From Sedimenticola sp. (lineage in GTDB: Bacteria; Pseudomonadota; Gammaproteobacteria; Chromatiales; Chromatiaceae): a stretch of DNA of 59,735 nt. Below are positions 52,601-59,735 of the stretch, in pieces. Numbering within the stretch: the first letter of the stretch is position 1; each line of letters begins with the position of its first letter. The stretch covers positions 1 to 59,735 of the forward strand of contig JALWMK010000051.1 of assembly GCA_027083925.1 (NCBI GenBank). The letters run 5' to 3'. Position numbers and translations under genes: made by a program. The notes beneath the pieces are model-generated. The model saw nothing but the letters and a program-made list of their open reading frames with translations, was not told the origin of the DNA and searched no databases.

Positions 52601-52883
52601 CCACCGAAAAGCCCCGGCGCAGCACTTCCAGGGTGCCGCTGGTTTTGGAAGCCAGCGTCTTGACCAGCCGATCCAGCACCGTGGATTCGGCATCCGCGCC
52701 ATGAATCTTGCGCAGTTTCTCCCAGGCTTTGGGTTGGGTATGCTGAATCCAGCCGATCACATCCTCGGGATACAGGGCGTGGACCCGGTCGTAGTTTTGA
52801 TGGTCACCTTCCAGCCAGCCCTGCTGCTGGAGTTGATCGACAATGTGGGATTCAAAGTGGATTTCGTGGTGGGCTTCGGACAT
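49635..52883 (-). CDS. hsdR: Type I restriction enzyme subunit R (HsdR)
   Basis: A 1082-residue restriction and translocation subunit. The N-terminal nuclease has the PD-(D/E)xK core AIDLVFFINGLPVATVEIKT. The SF2 motor shows motif I HSAGSGKTYTIAW, motif II VIMDEAHNSQTGS, motif III HFAFTATPKHATK and motif VI-like QTLSRLNRTFPGKDQ. It should cut unmodified DNA after translocation, with HsdM (57.5-59.5 kb) and HsdS (53.6-55 kb). ATG 52883 is chosen because GAGGGA lies 7 nt upstream. A degenerate copy of its first ~38 nt lies on the far side of the RAYT cassette (53523-53560). The stop overlaps the ISL3 transposase start. The gene looks intact. Confidence 0.95.
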   Translation of the reverse strand: MSEAHHEIHFESHIVDQLQQQGWLEGDHQNYDRVHALYPEDVIGWIQHTQPKAWEKLRKIHGADAESTVLDRLVKTLASKTSGTLEVLRRGFSVAGAGTLAMSQARPEDSRNETVNTRYAANRLRVVRQLRYSLDNENAIDLVFFINGLPVATVEIKTDFTQSVEAAKQQYRVDRKPKSAAMGRMEPLLSFRRGAAVHFALSDSEIYMTTKLAGESTFFLPFNRGNDGAAGNPPARDGGSVAVVGNSQRPPAPAGEYPVSYFWNWILQKDNWLRIFHRFVLLERKEVEDADGRIRYKESLIFPRYHQFEAVTTMMEAVREEGPGHQYLIQHSAGSGKTYTIAWTAHELIRMRKQEGEPCFDSVIVVTDRTVLDAQLQEAIHQIEHQQGVVSAIDRESSSLPKSQQLAKALLDGTPIIVVTLQTFPYALEAILTERSLRNKNFGVIMDEAHNSQTGSTAGKLRQALALDSSEELASLTPDELLEKLQSVRGLPKNVSHFAFTATPKHATKMLFGRPLDPSQPASSENPPEPFHLYTMQQAIEEGFILDVLQNYASYKMALRIGETFVEEKNQRVDTKYAKRALARWLSLHPTNIAQKVELIIEHFHKNVAHLLGHQAKAMVVTSSRAAAVKYKLAFDRYVEQKGYRNIRSLVAFSGKILGKEINDELNHYPDDEAFTEENMNPGAHGRDLRKVFDTAEYQVMLVANKFQTGFDQPKLVAMYLDKQVSGVEAVQTLSRLNRTFPGKDQTFIIDFANDPEQIVDAFQTYYKNARITNIQDPNVVYDMKAHLDDMGIYDAEEIRQFGIAITDPQVTHQRLYQLTEAATDRFNGRMKMLNDAIEVCEREYLLARERGDDAGAEKAEARRSEHTRARDELLVFSQGLGKFVRTYEYVAQLVEFGDPQIEAFAAFAKLLRKRLKGMTPEQVDLSGLVLSHYRLIPQQTKWEVKDEGSPLQPVGGDLLEGRDRERTYLQELIQRLNDAFGKEITDKDKVAFAVHISEKLRDNDTVMAQVRNNPKEQAMRADLPGAATKAIVEAMSSHSALSKRLLSDETTRDLFLSVIYEMLKKDVTTDLLSEVRNNPDA

Positions 52884-52905
52884 GAGTTTATCCCTCAAAC
52901 AGATC

Positions 52906-52936
52906 GTAGGATGGGTTGAGCACAGCGAAACCCATC
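52906..52936. repeat. REP palindrome, left of RAYT
   Basis: GTAGGATGGGTT ... AACCCATC forms a hairpin of 8 bp (GATGGGTT/AACCCATC). It overlaps the last two bases of the RAYT gene. The GTAGGATGGGTTGAG type is a widespread REP associated with RAYT genes. Confidence 0.85.
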
Positions 52937-53462
52937 ATTCACCAAACTTCCCGTTCAACTCCACTTCTCCCGCCCAGTCTGGCGGATAGATGCCTTGCTC
53001 CACGCATCGGGAAAATGTAGAAAATGGCCACTCGATCACCTGTTTCACATAACCATGCTTCAACGGATTGACATGCACATAATCGATATGACGCTGGTAG
53101 TCATTTTCATCTCTGATCCTGTGCTCCCAAAAGCGGCGTTGCCAGATTCCTCTTTCCCCCTTGCTCGAGTGGCTGCTGGACAGCCTTTCCATTCGCGGCA
53201 CACCATGGCTGAAACGGGACTTGATCAAGCGCCATCGAGTGGAAAAATTCCGGTCACCGTCAGGCAAAGTCCATACCGCGTGAATATGATCGGGCAAAAC
53301 CACCCAGGCATCGATATGAAACGGCCAGTCATGACGGACAATACGCACCGCCTCGCGCAGGCCTTCGATTTCTTTGATCAGCAGATCTGATTTTCGGTTG
53401 GCGAGGGTTACGGTGAAAAACCAGGTGCCTCCCGGAGTTCGATCTCTTCGATAATTCGCCAT
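52935..53462 (-). CDS. REP-associated tyrosine transposase (RAYT)
   Basis: A 175-residue single-copy relative of IS200/IS605 Y1 transposases. It starts MANYRRDRTPGGTWFFTVTL, the RAYT signature. The HUH motif appears as VVLPDHIHAVWTLP, and the catalytic Tyr region is in DENDYQRHIDYVHVNPLKHG. RAYTs handle REP palindromes as single strands, and this gene is flanked by REPs in opposite orientation (52906-52936 and 53490-53518). ATG 53462 gives the canonical N-terminus; a GTG at 53477 adds five residues. It interrupts the hsdS-hsdR junction of the restriction operon and is co-oriented with it. Confidence 0.92.
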   Translation of the reverse strand: MANYRRDRTPGGTWFFTVTLANRKSDLLIKEIEGLREAVRIVRHDWPFHIDAWVVLPDHIHAVWTLPDGDRNFSTRWRLIKSRFSHGVPRMERLSSSHSSKGERGIWQRRFWEHRIRDENDYQRHIDYVHVNPLKHGYVKQVIEWPFSTFSRCVEQGIYPPDWAGEVELNGKFGE

Positions 53463-53489
53463 GGAAGTATTTTTCACTCGTTTTATATT

Positions 53490-53518
53490 GATGGGTTTCG
53501 TTCCTCAACCCATCCTAC
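53490..53518. repeat. REP palindrome, right of RAYT (inverted)
   Basis: GATGGGTTTCG ... AACCCATCCTAC is the reverse-orientation partner of the left REP, giving an outward-facing pair around RAYT. It is 29 bp long, two shorter than its partner in the loop. Confidence 0.85.
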
Positions 53519-53522
53519 AAAA

Positions 53523-53560
53523 CTGATCGACGATGTGGGATTCGAGGTGGCTTCAGGCAT
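53523..53560 (-). pseudogene. Degenerate duplicate of the hsdR 5' end
   Basis: On the minus strand ATGCCTGAAGCC ... GAATCCCACATCGTCGATCAG parallels the first 51 nt of hsdR (ATGTCCGAAGCC ... GAATCCCACATTGTCGATCAA) but is 13 nt shorter, which shifts the frame. GAGG lies 7 nt before its ATG, directly after the hsdS stop, exactly where hsdR would normally begin. It looks like the original start, separated from hsdR by the REP-RAYT-REP cassette. Confidence 0.65.
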
Positions 53561-53572
53561 CAGGCGGCCTCT

Positions 53573-54967
53573 TTAGTTCCAATCGCGCACGTCAATCTTG
53601 CCGGTAACGCCGGCGGTGATTAGGGCGGCGCGTTTTTCTTTGAGCAGGTCGATGCTTTGTTGGGTTTTTTTGATGAGTTGGTTGATATTGGTGACATTGA
53701 TTTCTATATATTTTGAGATAATTTTTTGTTCTTCTGATGAGGGATATGGAACGGGTATCCGTGACAAAATACTTGTATTCAAGTTTTCCATAGTTGACCC
53801 AACAGACATCAACGACAAATAGTCTTTAACCCAGTCACTAATGAGTACATCCATCAAGAAACCAATATCTACCATGTTGTATGCGGTTCGTAAACGTATG
53901 GAACCAGTACCAAGCAGCCATCCTGCTTGCTCCTTGGCAACTAGGGCGCAGCGACCAAGTTCTCCTCGTCTAGCAAATACAATATCTCCTTCTTCTAGTC
54001 TATATTCCGATAGTTTATCAGCAGTTTTTCTATCAACTGTTGATGTTTCTGCCGGAATTATCTTCCCCTGTTCCATATGAATAGGGTTGACTATAGGCAC
54101 CCCTCCCTCTATGTAATCTGATTGATGCAGTAGACTACCAAAAGGTCCTGTCTTGAAACTGTGTGCGAGTCTCTTTATTTCAATCACATTCCAATGCGTC
54201 GGCACCTCGCCCAACCACTCCACCCCCGAATCCTTGTATTCCGGATAAGGCTTGCCCGTGCGCACGCCGAATCCGCTCCCGGCGGATTCGGGTACTTCCC
54301 CCTTCCCTGGGGGTCGCACATCGAATTTCCCGGTCACCGCCTCGGTGATCAGCGCCGCGCGCTTTTCCTTGAGCAATTCGATGAAGCGGGCTTTCTTATT
54401 GATGAGTTGGTCGATTTGAGAGGTTTGATGATCAAGGAATGTAGCGACAGCAGTTTGTTCCTCTCGCGATGGAAGGGCAACCGACAATCTCATTAGTTCA
54501 GAAGCATTGATGGCTGGATAGCTTATTCCTTTCGATTCCGCAACGATCCACTCCACAAAGGAGTGCGATTTCAATGCGTAAGCCAGATACTTTCTATCTA
54601 TTTCCCGTGGTCTGATGACGGCAAACCCAGTCGATACCACCATATTTTTAGGCGGATTATTTATCTCGGCGATTGCACGTAAATAGGTGCGTACAGTGGA
54701 AATAATGATGTCACCATGCCTAACCAGTCGCCGGGCACGAGATGGCGCATTACTGAAGGACATGTCCTCGGCAACCAAAATTTTTCCTTCAGACACGCTT
54801 CCTATATCCACGTAACGAATCGATAAATCAGGGTCGACATCTTCACCTAAAACATCGTCATTGCAAGAAGTGATGAATTTAAGTTTCTGAATACCCCAGT
54901 GCTTTGGCACAAGGTTTATCCACATGATGGCAGAGTATGTGTATTTGTCGTAACTGCGATATTTCAT
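53573..54967 (-). CDS. hsdS: Type I restriction-modification specificity subunit HsdS
   Basis: A 464-residue DNA-recognition subunit with two target-recognition domains. The first is about residues 15-175 and the second about 250-420. Each is followed by a conserved helical spacer, with almost the same text: LLKEKRAALITEAVTGKFDV and LLKEKRAALITAGVTGKIDV. The second domain opens with YKDSGVEWLGEVPTHW, the usual HsdS junction phrase. The parts encoding the recognition domains are clearly more AT-rich than the conserved central segment, as expected of exchanged modules. ATG 54967 follows the KAP gene by 5 bp. The target sequence cannot be read from the protein alone. Confidence 0.93.
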   Translation of the reverse strand: MKYRSYDKYTYSAIMWINLVPKHWGIQKLKFITSCNDDVLGEDVDPDLSIRYVDIGSVSEGKILVAEDMSFSNAPSRARRLVRHGDIIISTVRTYLRAIAEINNPPKNMVVSTGFAVIRPREIDRKYLAYALKSHSFVEWIVAESKGISYPAINASELMRLSVALPSREEQTAVATFLDHQTSQIDQLINKKARFIELLKEKRAALITEAVTGKFDVRPPGKGEVPESAGSGFGVRTGKPYPEYKDSGVEWLGEVPTHWNVIEIKRLAHSFKTGPFGSLLHQSDYIEGGVPIVNPIHMEQGKIIPAETSTVDRKTADKLSEYRLEEGDIVFARRGELGRCALVAKEQAGWLLGTGSIRLRTAYNMVDIGFLMDVLISDWVKDYLSLMSVGSTMENLNTSILSRIPVPYPSSEEQKIISKYIEINVTNINQLIKKTQQSIDLLKEKRAALITAGVTGKIDVRDWN

Positions 54968-54972
54968 GGTTA

Positions 54973-56346
54973 CTATTCCATACGAAGCAATCTGATGGTG
55001 TCAGTTATTATTTTCACATAGTACCCATCCATACTATGGCGTAGACTTCCTTGAAAATAATCGCCTATTACTCCTTTCCAAAATCTATCATCGTCTGAGT
55101 TATCTTCTGGTATGCCAGGCACGCCAACTGGTAATGAATAAAAAAGTAGTGTGCTAACCACTTGCTCTGGAGATGGATAGGGTCCAATGGAATCTCTATC
55201 TGGAAATTCCTCTATTCCCAATACTTTTGTTATTTGTTTGGCGTCAGCAGAACCTCTAATAAGCAATTCAGCTATATCCTTATTAAAGCAATAAATAAAA
55301 ACACCAAGCACATTTAGTAAAACCCTTCCTGGTGGAAGCGTATTCGAAAAGTAAGTAGCGCCACCAAGTATTTGCGCGACTTCAAGATGCCTTATAAATG
55401 TTTCTACTTCGCGCAATGAAAGTTGGTTTTCTTTGATTAAGGTTTCGATGAATTTGAAGGTTCCTTCTTTTGCTAGATATGATTCTGCCAGGGTTCCACT
55501 CTTTTCGATCAATAGCTTTGTATATTCGATAGAGGCAAGCACATAATTATGCCTGTTTTGTGTTAGCTCATCTGGCAATACCAATGTGTAGGAAACAAAC
55601 TTATCCAGATAACGCTGTGCATTGATACCCACCCCATAGCAATGATTGATCGAATCCTTCAATTGCTTGAGATTGGAAACCAACACAAACTGAACATTTG
55701 GAACATCGAATACATGCTTGATACTCTCCAGCATGGCAATAGCAAAATCCGGCTTACAACGATCCAGTTCATCAACAAACAGGATTAGCGGCTTTTCTTC
55801 TGCTATCCGCTCCAGAGCTTCCTGGAGGGTTGTCAATACGGCCTCTATGTCCTGATGATCCTTGATGCTCTGTTCTATGGCAGCATTGATGCTGTCTTCG
55901 GCAGCTTCCTGAAGAATATCTTCGAATTCATCTGGAATTTCATCCGCATTTTTCTTCAGCAACCAGGCAATGCCGGCCTTACCAAGCGTTTTCAGGCCAT
56001 AACGAAGCGCTGGTATCGCTTTTTCTCTGAATGACTTTTCTGTTTCTTCATCATCGATCAAGTTGGCGATGGCAGCCACAAGGGTCATTAAAGGTTCGTT
56101 GGCATGATCTGCCTTGAACGCATCCACATAAGCAACATGCACATCTGGGTGGGTTTCTTTCAGCAGATTGATCAGCTTGTAACAAAACTCTGTTTTGCCT
56201 GTGCCCCAATGACCATCGATCACCATGGGTGAGACATTAATATCAGACGTGAGCAACTTGAGCAGCTTTTCTGCTATGGGTTTTCTCTGAAACTCGTCAT
56301 GCTCTTCGAATGTGATGGAATCCGGTGTCCTTGTCTGATCATTCAT
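54973..56346 (-). CDS. KAP-family P-loop NTPase inside the type I locus
   Basis: A 457-residue STAND-like KAP NTPase. Walker A is [18 protein letters not shown] near residue 47. Walker B is [21 protein letters not shown], the diagnostic KAP DELDRC motif. The phrase [17 protein letters not shown] follows (sensor region). The C-terminal half is helical and unassigned. KAP ATPases occur in phage exclusion (PifA) and other defence loci, often as sensors or effectors. ATG 56346 overlaps the preceding Abi gene stop by 8 bp (ATGAATGA), with AAGGA 7 nt upstream, so the pair is translationally coupled. The gene is visibly AT-richer than hsdM or hsdR, suggesting separate acquisition. Confidence 0.85.
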   Translation of the reverse strand: MNDQTRTPDSITFEEHDEFQRKPIAEKLLKLLTSDINVSPMVIDGHWGTGKTEFCYKLINLLKETHPDVHVAYVDAFKADHANEPLMTLVAAIANLIDDEETEKSFREKAIPALRYGLKTLGKAGIAWLLKKNADEIPDEFEDILQEAAEDSINAAIEQSIKDHQDIEAVLTTLQEALERIAEEKPLILFVDELDRCKPDFAIAMLESIKHVFDVPNVQFVLVSNLKQLKDSINHCYGVGINAQRYLDKFVSYTLVLPDELTQNRHNYVLASIEYTKLLIEKSGTLAESYLAKEGTFKFIETLIKENQLSLREVETFIRHLEVAQILGGATYFSNTLPPGRVLLNVLGVFIYCFNKDIAELLIRGSADAKQITKVLGIEEFPDRDSIGPYPSPEQVVSTLLFYSLPVGVPGIPEDNSDDDRFWKGVIGDYFQGSLRHSMDGYYVKIITDTIRLLRME

Positions 56347-57250
56347 CTTGTGTTCCTTTCCAAAATTCCAGTTCACGCCAGCCCCCAGGAAATCCCATAG
56401 CAGATACGTCGATTTGATGTGTATCGATCAGAGTGGTAAGTCGCTGCCGGAAATGATGCTCTGGACAGATGCAATCCAGAAACCAGATCATCATCGCCAG
56501 GGTGTTGTAGAGCTTGCGTTTGGCCTGCCAGTTGATCACAGGGACAATGGGAGCAGGAGTGCGTTTGGGTAGCCTGAAGGTGAAAGTGAACTCCCGGTTC
56601 CACAGACGACTGTGATGGGCGCACAGATTGCGCACGATACTCAAGTGGTGCAGGAAGGACACCAGGATGGTCTCGTCCATGCCGTAGCTGCGTGCAATGC
56701 GGTTGCGATCCTTGCCATGTTTGAGGTTGGCAATCCACTTTGATAAGTGCCCCAGGGACATGATTTCCACAGCGGCCCACAGGGGTGGTAAATCTTCTTC
56801 ATATTGCCGGAGCAGATGTACGATGAAGTCCTCCTTACTGTGAGCGGCTTCCTGGGCAAAACGCTGGAGCTGTTCTCCATGACACCACCCACGGCGGTCT
56901 TGCTTGAAATATCGGTGTTCAAGATAACCATGCGGCCCATACTGATGGGAAAAGTGGTAAGCCCATTGGGTGCGTACAGAGATTTCCACCCGTTCGATGG
57001 CATCAAGCACCAGAAGACGCAATTCCCGGTCGAAAATGTAGGGGTTCAGAACCGCCTGGAATGAGGTGCCGTCCCTGAAATAGTGGTTGGCATGATCCTG
57101 CTCGAAAGGCAGCCAATAGGCGCACAGCCGATAGTAATTGAGGTGTTTGAGGTAGTGGGCGGCAAGGGCTTCGTCTTCGATAGCCATACCGCGATCCTTC
57201 AACAGGCAGATCTGCTGCTCGATAGTGAGGGGAGGCTTGGTGAACTTCAT
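56339..57250 (-). CDS. Abi_2 (AbiD/AbiF-like) abortive-infection protein
   Basis: A 303-residue Abi_2 family protein. It opens with the typical [18 protein letters not shown] and has [19 protein letters not shown]. The region [20 protein letters not shown] follows. A HEPN-type Rx4-6H motif is seen as [14 protein letters not shown] around residue 212, the presumed RNase active site. The C-terminal part ([18 protein letters not shown]) is also conserved in the family. Such proteins abort phage infection or act as toxins. It is coupled to the KAP gene downstream. The 252-bp gap upstream could hold an RNA antitoxin of the kind reported before AbiF genes. ATG 57250 is the only good start. Confidence 0.87.
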   Translation of the reverse strand: MKFTKPPLTIEQQICLLKDRGMAIEDEALAAHYLKHLNYYRLCAYWLPFEQDHANHYFRDGTSFQAVLNPYIFDRELRLLVLDAIERVEISVRTQWAYHFSHQYGPHGYLEHRYFKQDRRGWCHGEQLQRFAQEAAHSKEDFIVHLLRQYEEDLPPLWAAVEIMSLGHLSKWIANLKHGKDRNRIARSYGMDETILVSFLHHLSIVRNLCAHHSRLWNREFTFTFRLPKRTPAPIVPVINWQAKRKLYNTLAMMIWFLDCICPEHHFRQRLTTLIDTHQIDVSAMGFPGGWRELEFWKGTQDE

Positions 57251-57502
57251 TTGCCTGCCCTAGAAACAAGTAACCCCTCCTGGTGCGCATCGTTGAGAGG
57301 CGTGAGGGGTGTTGTTATGTCAAAGTGTAGCATAGCTATCAGCTATTGCCACAAATGGAGATTGGCTGGACAGAAAAAAACCGCACGATTTGAGTATACC
57401 AACATCCGTTGGCATAGGCTTGGCGGGTGTTGTTGAAAGCGGAATAGCATAAACCAGCCTTGGCTGTGTTTTGTCGCTTGGTCCAAATTGCTCCCAGAAT
57501 GT
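57251..57502 (-). ncRNA. Possible structured RNA leader of the Abi_2 gene
   Basis: A 252-bp non-coding gap between hsdM and the Abi gene. On the minus strand ACCCCTC (complement of 57304-57310) can pair with GAGGGGT (complement of 57273-57279) around a ~24-nt loop, ending about 23 nt before the Abi ATG. Two -10-like boxes precede it: TATACT within GTTGGTATACTC and TATGCT within GATAGCTATGCTACAC. A conserved abiF RNA motif has been described upstream of such genes, but I cannot confirm a match by eye. Confidence 0.3.
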
Positions 57503-59470
57503 TCACGACGCCACCGCTTTCAGCAATTCGGCGATTTCCACTTCCACTTGCTGTAGATCCGCGTCGATCTCTTCCAGGGGCCGGGGGGGCTGGTACTGGT
57601 AGAAATAGCGGTTGAAATTGATTTCGTAGCCGACAATACCCACCTGGCCGTCCTTCTTGTCCTTCTTGGCCTTATCAATCCAGGCATCCGGCACATGGGG
57701 CAACACTTCCCGCTCGAAGTGGTCTTCGATGGCTTCCGGGAGCGGCACATTCTCATGGTCGCGCAGGTCGGGGGCAGGTTCCGGGTTGCCCTTGGCATCG
57801 TGGCAGATTTCAGCCTGTTCATCTCTTTCACCACAGGCCATCCAGATCGGTTTGAGCTGGGCGGTGGTCAGCTTGATGCCCTGGGTCTTGAGCGCGGATT
57901 TGAGTTCCGCGAGAAAATCCTCGCGGTTCATCCAGAGGGCATCGCCTGCCAGGGATTCCAGGGCCTTTCGGACGGGTTCCTGTTTGTCCTTGAGGTTCTG
58001 GAACGGCTTGCCTGCCATGTAGCTGGCGATGCTCTCGTGGGTGACCTGGAAACGGAGTCTCAGCGGCTGCTCCACGGTGATGCGCCGGTAGCCGAAATCT
58101 TCCGTTTCGAAGATCTTGCTTGTCGGGCCTTTTTCGAAGGCATCGTGGATGCGGGCGATCTCGGCGATCTGATCGTCCGTTAGCCAGCGGCGCTTGCTGC
58201 CCAGGCTCTTGCGCATGGGCGTGTGGATGCCGGTGGCGTCGATGAGCTGCACCAGCCCCTCGCGGTGTTCTTCCTTATCGGTGTCCAGCACCCAGACATA
58301 GGTACCGATTCCGGTGTTATAGAAGAGATCCGTGGGCAAGGCGACGATGGATTCCAGCCAGTCGTTTTCCAGAATCCAGCGGCGGATTTCCGATTCGCCA
58401 GAGCCGGCGGAGCCGTTGAACAGAGGTGAACCCGACAGGATTATGCCGATGCGGGTGCCGCCTTCCGATTCGGGATTGCGCTTGGACAGCAGGTGCATGA
58501 GAAACAGCATGGAACCGTCGCTGACCCGGGGCAGTCCGGGGCCGAAGCGCCCGGAATAACCCAGCACTCGGTGTTCATCTTTTACCGCCTTCTGTACTTT
58601 TTTCCAGTCCACGCCAAAGGGCGGATTGGCCAGACAGTAATCAAAGCGCTCGCCGGGCAGCAGGTCATTGGAGAGGGTGTTGCCCAGCTTGATGTTCTTG
58701 GTGTCATACCCCTGAATCAGCTTGTCGGCCACGCAGATGGCGTGAGTTTCCGGGTTGAGCTCCTGGGCATAAGGAATCAGGCGCGCATCGGGGTTCCACT
58801 CGTTCACCAATTCGATGGCGGATGAAAGAAATCCACCGGTGCCGGCCGCGCAGTCATAGACGGTTCGCACCACGCCCTCGCCACCCAGGGCTTCATGGTC
58901 ATTGGAAAAGACCAAGGTGGTGGTCAGGCGAACCACGTCCCGGGGCGTATAGAACTCACCAGCCGTATCGTTGGCCGATTCAGCGAATCGGCGGATCAGG
59001 TGTTCGAAAATTAGCCCCATTTCGTGGTTGGAGAGCCGGTCGGGATGCAGGTCGATCCCCTGGAATTCCTTCACTACCAGATAAAGCAGGTCGTGCTGGC
59101 CGAGCTTCTCGATCCAGTTGCTGAAGGAGAATTTGTCGAAGATTTGCCGCGCGTTGGCGGAAAAATGACTGATGTATTCTTCCAGATTGTGTTGGGTGCT
59201 GGTCGATCCCAGGGTGGCGAGGGAAAACTTCGACGTATTATAGAAAGGGGCTCCGGCAATGCCGGGCAGGATCAGATCCTGGTCAAGGTCATCGTTCCTG
59301 ATGGCTTCGTATTGCTCAAGTACAGCCTCGCGAGTGGGTTCCAGCACACATTCCAGCCGGCGCAGCACAGTGAACGGCAGGATGATCTTGCCAAACTCGG
59401 ATTGTTTGAAGTCGCCTCTGAGCAGGTCGGCTACCGCCCATATTTCTGTATCCAGGTTTTTCTGGTTCAT
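57503..59470 (-). CDS. hsdM: Type I restriction-modification methylase subunit HsdM
   Basis: A 655-residue N6-adenine methyltransferase. It starts with the helical HsdM N-terminal domain (MNQKNLDTEIWAVADLLRGD). The SAM motif I is VYDCAAGTGGFLSSAIELV and the catalytic motif IV is LANPPFGVDWKK. GEFYTPRDVVRL precedes motif I, as usual. The C-terminal ~150 residues extend beyond the minimal methylase and include a helical end that should contact HsdS. It is the promoter-proximal gene of the island, with TTGACT/TATCCT upstream and AGAAGGA 4 nt before the ATG. A 252-bp gap separates it from the Abi-KAP-hsdS genes, so these may have their own promoter. Confidence 0.95.
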   Translation of the reverse strand: MNQKNLDTEIWAVADLLRGDFKQSEFGKIILPFTVLRRLECVLEPTREAVLEQYEAIRNDDLDQDLILPGIAGAPFYNTSKFSLATLGSTSTQHNLEEYISHFSANARQIFDKFSFSNWIEKLGQHDLLYLVVKEFQGIDLHPDRLSNHEMGLIFEHLIRRFAESANDTAGEFYTPRDVVRLTTTLVFSNDHEALGGEGVVRTVYDCAAGTGGFLSSAIELVNEWNPDARLIPYAQELNPETHAICVADKLIQGYDTKNIKLGNTLSNDLLPGERFDYCLANPPFGVDWKKVQKAVKDEHRVLGYSGRFGPGLPRVSDGSMLFLMHLLSKRNPESEGGTRIGIILSGSPLFNGSAGSGESEIRRWILENDWLESIVALPTDLFYNTGIGTYVWVLDTDKEEHREGLVQLIDATGIHTPMRKSLGSKRRWLTDDQIAEIARIHDAFEKGPTSKIFETEDFGYRRITVEQPLRLRFQVTHESIASYMAGKPFQNLKDKQEPVRKALESLAGDALWMNREDFLAELKSALKTQGIKLTTAQLKPIWMACGERDEQAEICHDAKGNPEPAPDLRDHENVPLPEAIEDHFEREVLPHVPDAWIDKAKKDKKDGQVGIVGYEINFNRYFYQYQPPRPLEEIDADLQQVEVEIAELLKAVAS

Positions 59471-59501
59471 TTATCCTTCTCAACCTTGAAATGCAGATAA
59501 G

Positions 59502-59529
59502 AGGATAGATTAACTAAAAAATAAGTCAA
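59502..59529 (-). promoter_or_regulatory. Sigma-70 promoter of hsdM
   Basis: On the minus strand TTGACT (complement of 59524-59529) and TATCCT (complement of 59502-59507) are separated by 16 nt of AT-rich sequence, and lie about 30 bp upstream of the hsdM ATG. Confidence 0.5.
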
Positions 59530-59606
59530 CCTCGGATTGCAGAATACACCAATGGAGAGGCGGAATTAGGCAAGACGAATATCAACTGTTGTTTGCAGAT
59601 AGCCGG

Positions 59607-59634
59607 TTTTATTTGCAGCCCCGGCCAAATAAAA
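59607..59634 (-). terminator. Hairpin downstream of the acyl-CoA synthetase gene
   Basis: TTTTATTTG (59607-59615) pairs perfectly with CAAATAAAA (59626-59634) over a 10-nt GC-rich loop, 7 bp past the stop codon. The T-rich outer strand after the stem resembles a terminator, although the stem itself is AT-rich. Confidence 0.5.
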
Positions 59635-59640
59635 TCCCCC

Positions 59641-59735
59641 TCAGTGTCCAGAATACAAATCGGCCACTTCATCGGTGTAATACATCAATATCCGGTTGCG
59701 GCGCAGCTTCAGGGTGGGGGTGAGCAAACCGTTTT
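59641..59735 (-). CDS. Long-chain acyl-CoA synthetase, C-terminal end (partial)
   Basis: Only the last 30 codons are in the window, running off its right edge. They read NGLLTPTLKLRRNRILMYYT then DEVADLYSGH and stop. NGLLTPTLKxRR is the conserved C-terminal phrase of AMP-forming long-chain fatty acid-CoA ligases (FadD15/FAA1-like), where the Lys in this area helps catalyse adenylation. The gene lies on the same strand as hsdM and upstream of it, with a hairpin between them, so it marks the chromosomal flank of the defence island. The exact subfamily cannot be given from so little sequence. Confidence 0.75.
   Translation of the reverse strand, partial: NGLLTPTLKLRRNRILMYYTDEVADLYSGH

Noticed and set aside
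48323..59470. The defence island as an integrated prophage or integrative element
   Set aside because: No integrase, tRNA attachment site, structural phage genes or flanking direct repeats are visible in the window.

Overview
The window reads as a chromosomal segment of a free-living gammaproteobacterium. The gene order yhbY <- -> rlmE-ftsH-folP-glmM is the arrangement seen in Escherichia coli. Bpt, ClpS, ClpA, SelD, TcdA and long-form PurL are all of the gammaproteobacterial kind. GC content looks moderately above 50 percent. Giant DUF11 and Calx-beta surface proteins, an IPTL-CTERM tail, a DUF4399 protein and selenium tRNA modification suggest an environmental lineage such as the Chromatiales-like sulfur oxidisers. 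That last assignment is inference only.

Layout. 0-5.4 kb: ribosome assembly and proteostasis genes (yhbY, rlmE, ftsH) followed by folate (folP) and cell-wall precursor (glmM) genes. 5.4-17.3 kb: alanine dehydrogenase, divergent from a tightly overlapping run trxB-aat-bpt-recC-recB-recD. This joins thioredoxin reduction, both N-degron amino-acyl transferases and the whole RecBCD nuclease. 17.3-21.7 kb: a small regulated module with a DUF4399 protein, two tiny exported His/Met-containing proteins preceded by a good sigma-54 (-24/-12) promoter, an NtrC-type activator and its divergent membrane histidine kinase. A 160-bp long dyad with a 4-bp target duplication sits between kinase and activator. 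21.8-37.0 kb: two giant exported repeat proteins (2965 and 1883 residues) with a small lipoprotein gene between them. 37.1-41.1 kb: a small coiled-coil, possibly DNA-binding protein, a MITE that rewrote the last codons of selU (mnmH), selD, and divergent tcdA. 41.2-48.0 kb: purL, clpS, clpA and convergent infA. The ClpS-ClpA adaptor and unfoldase serve the same N-degron pathway as aat/bpt 36 kb away.

48.0-59.5 kb is a defence island on the minus strand: hsdM, an Abi_2 (AbiD/AbiF-like, HEPN motif) gene, a KAP-type P-loop NTPase, hsdS, a RAYT transposase with flanking REP palindromes, hsdR, and an ISL3-type transposase whose start overlaps the hsdR stop. It is thus a type I restriction-modification locus with two extra defence genes between its methylase and specificity subunits. 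The gap upstream of the Abi gene could encode a structured RNA. The window ends in the C-terminus of a long-chain acyl-CoA synthetase.

The strongest leads are: (1) the sigma-54 promoter linking the orphan-looking two-component pair to the small exported proteins; (2) the hsdM-Abi-KAP-hsdS-RAYT-hsdR island; (3) the MITE in selU, whose empty site can be read exactly; (4) the 160-bp dyad between kinase and regulator; (5) an overlapping terminator/alternative hairpin between clpS and clpA. No tRNA, rRNA or CRISPR array was recognised.
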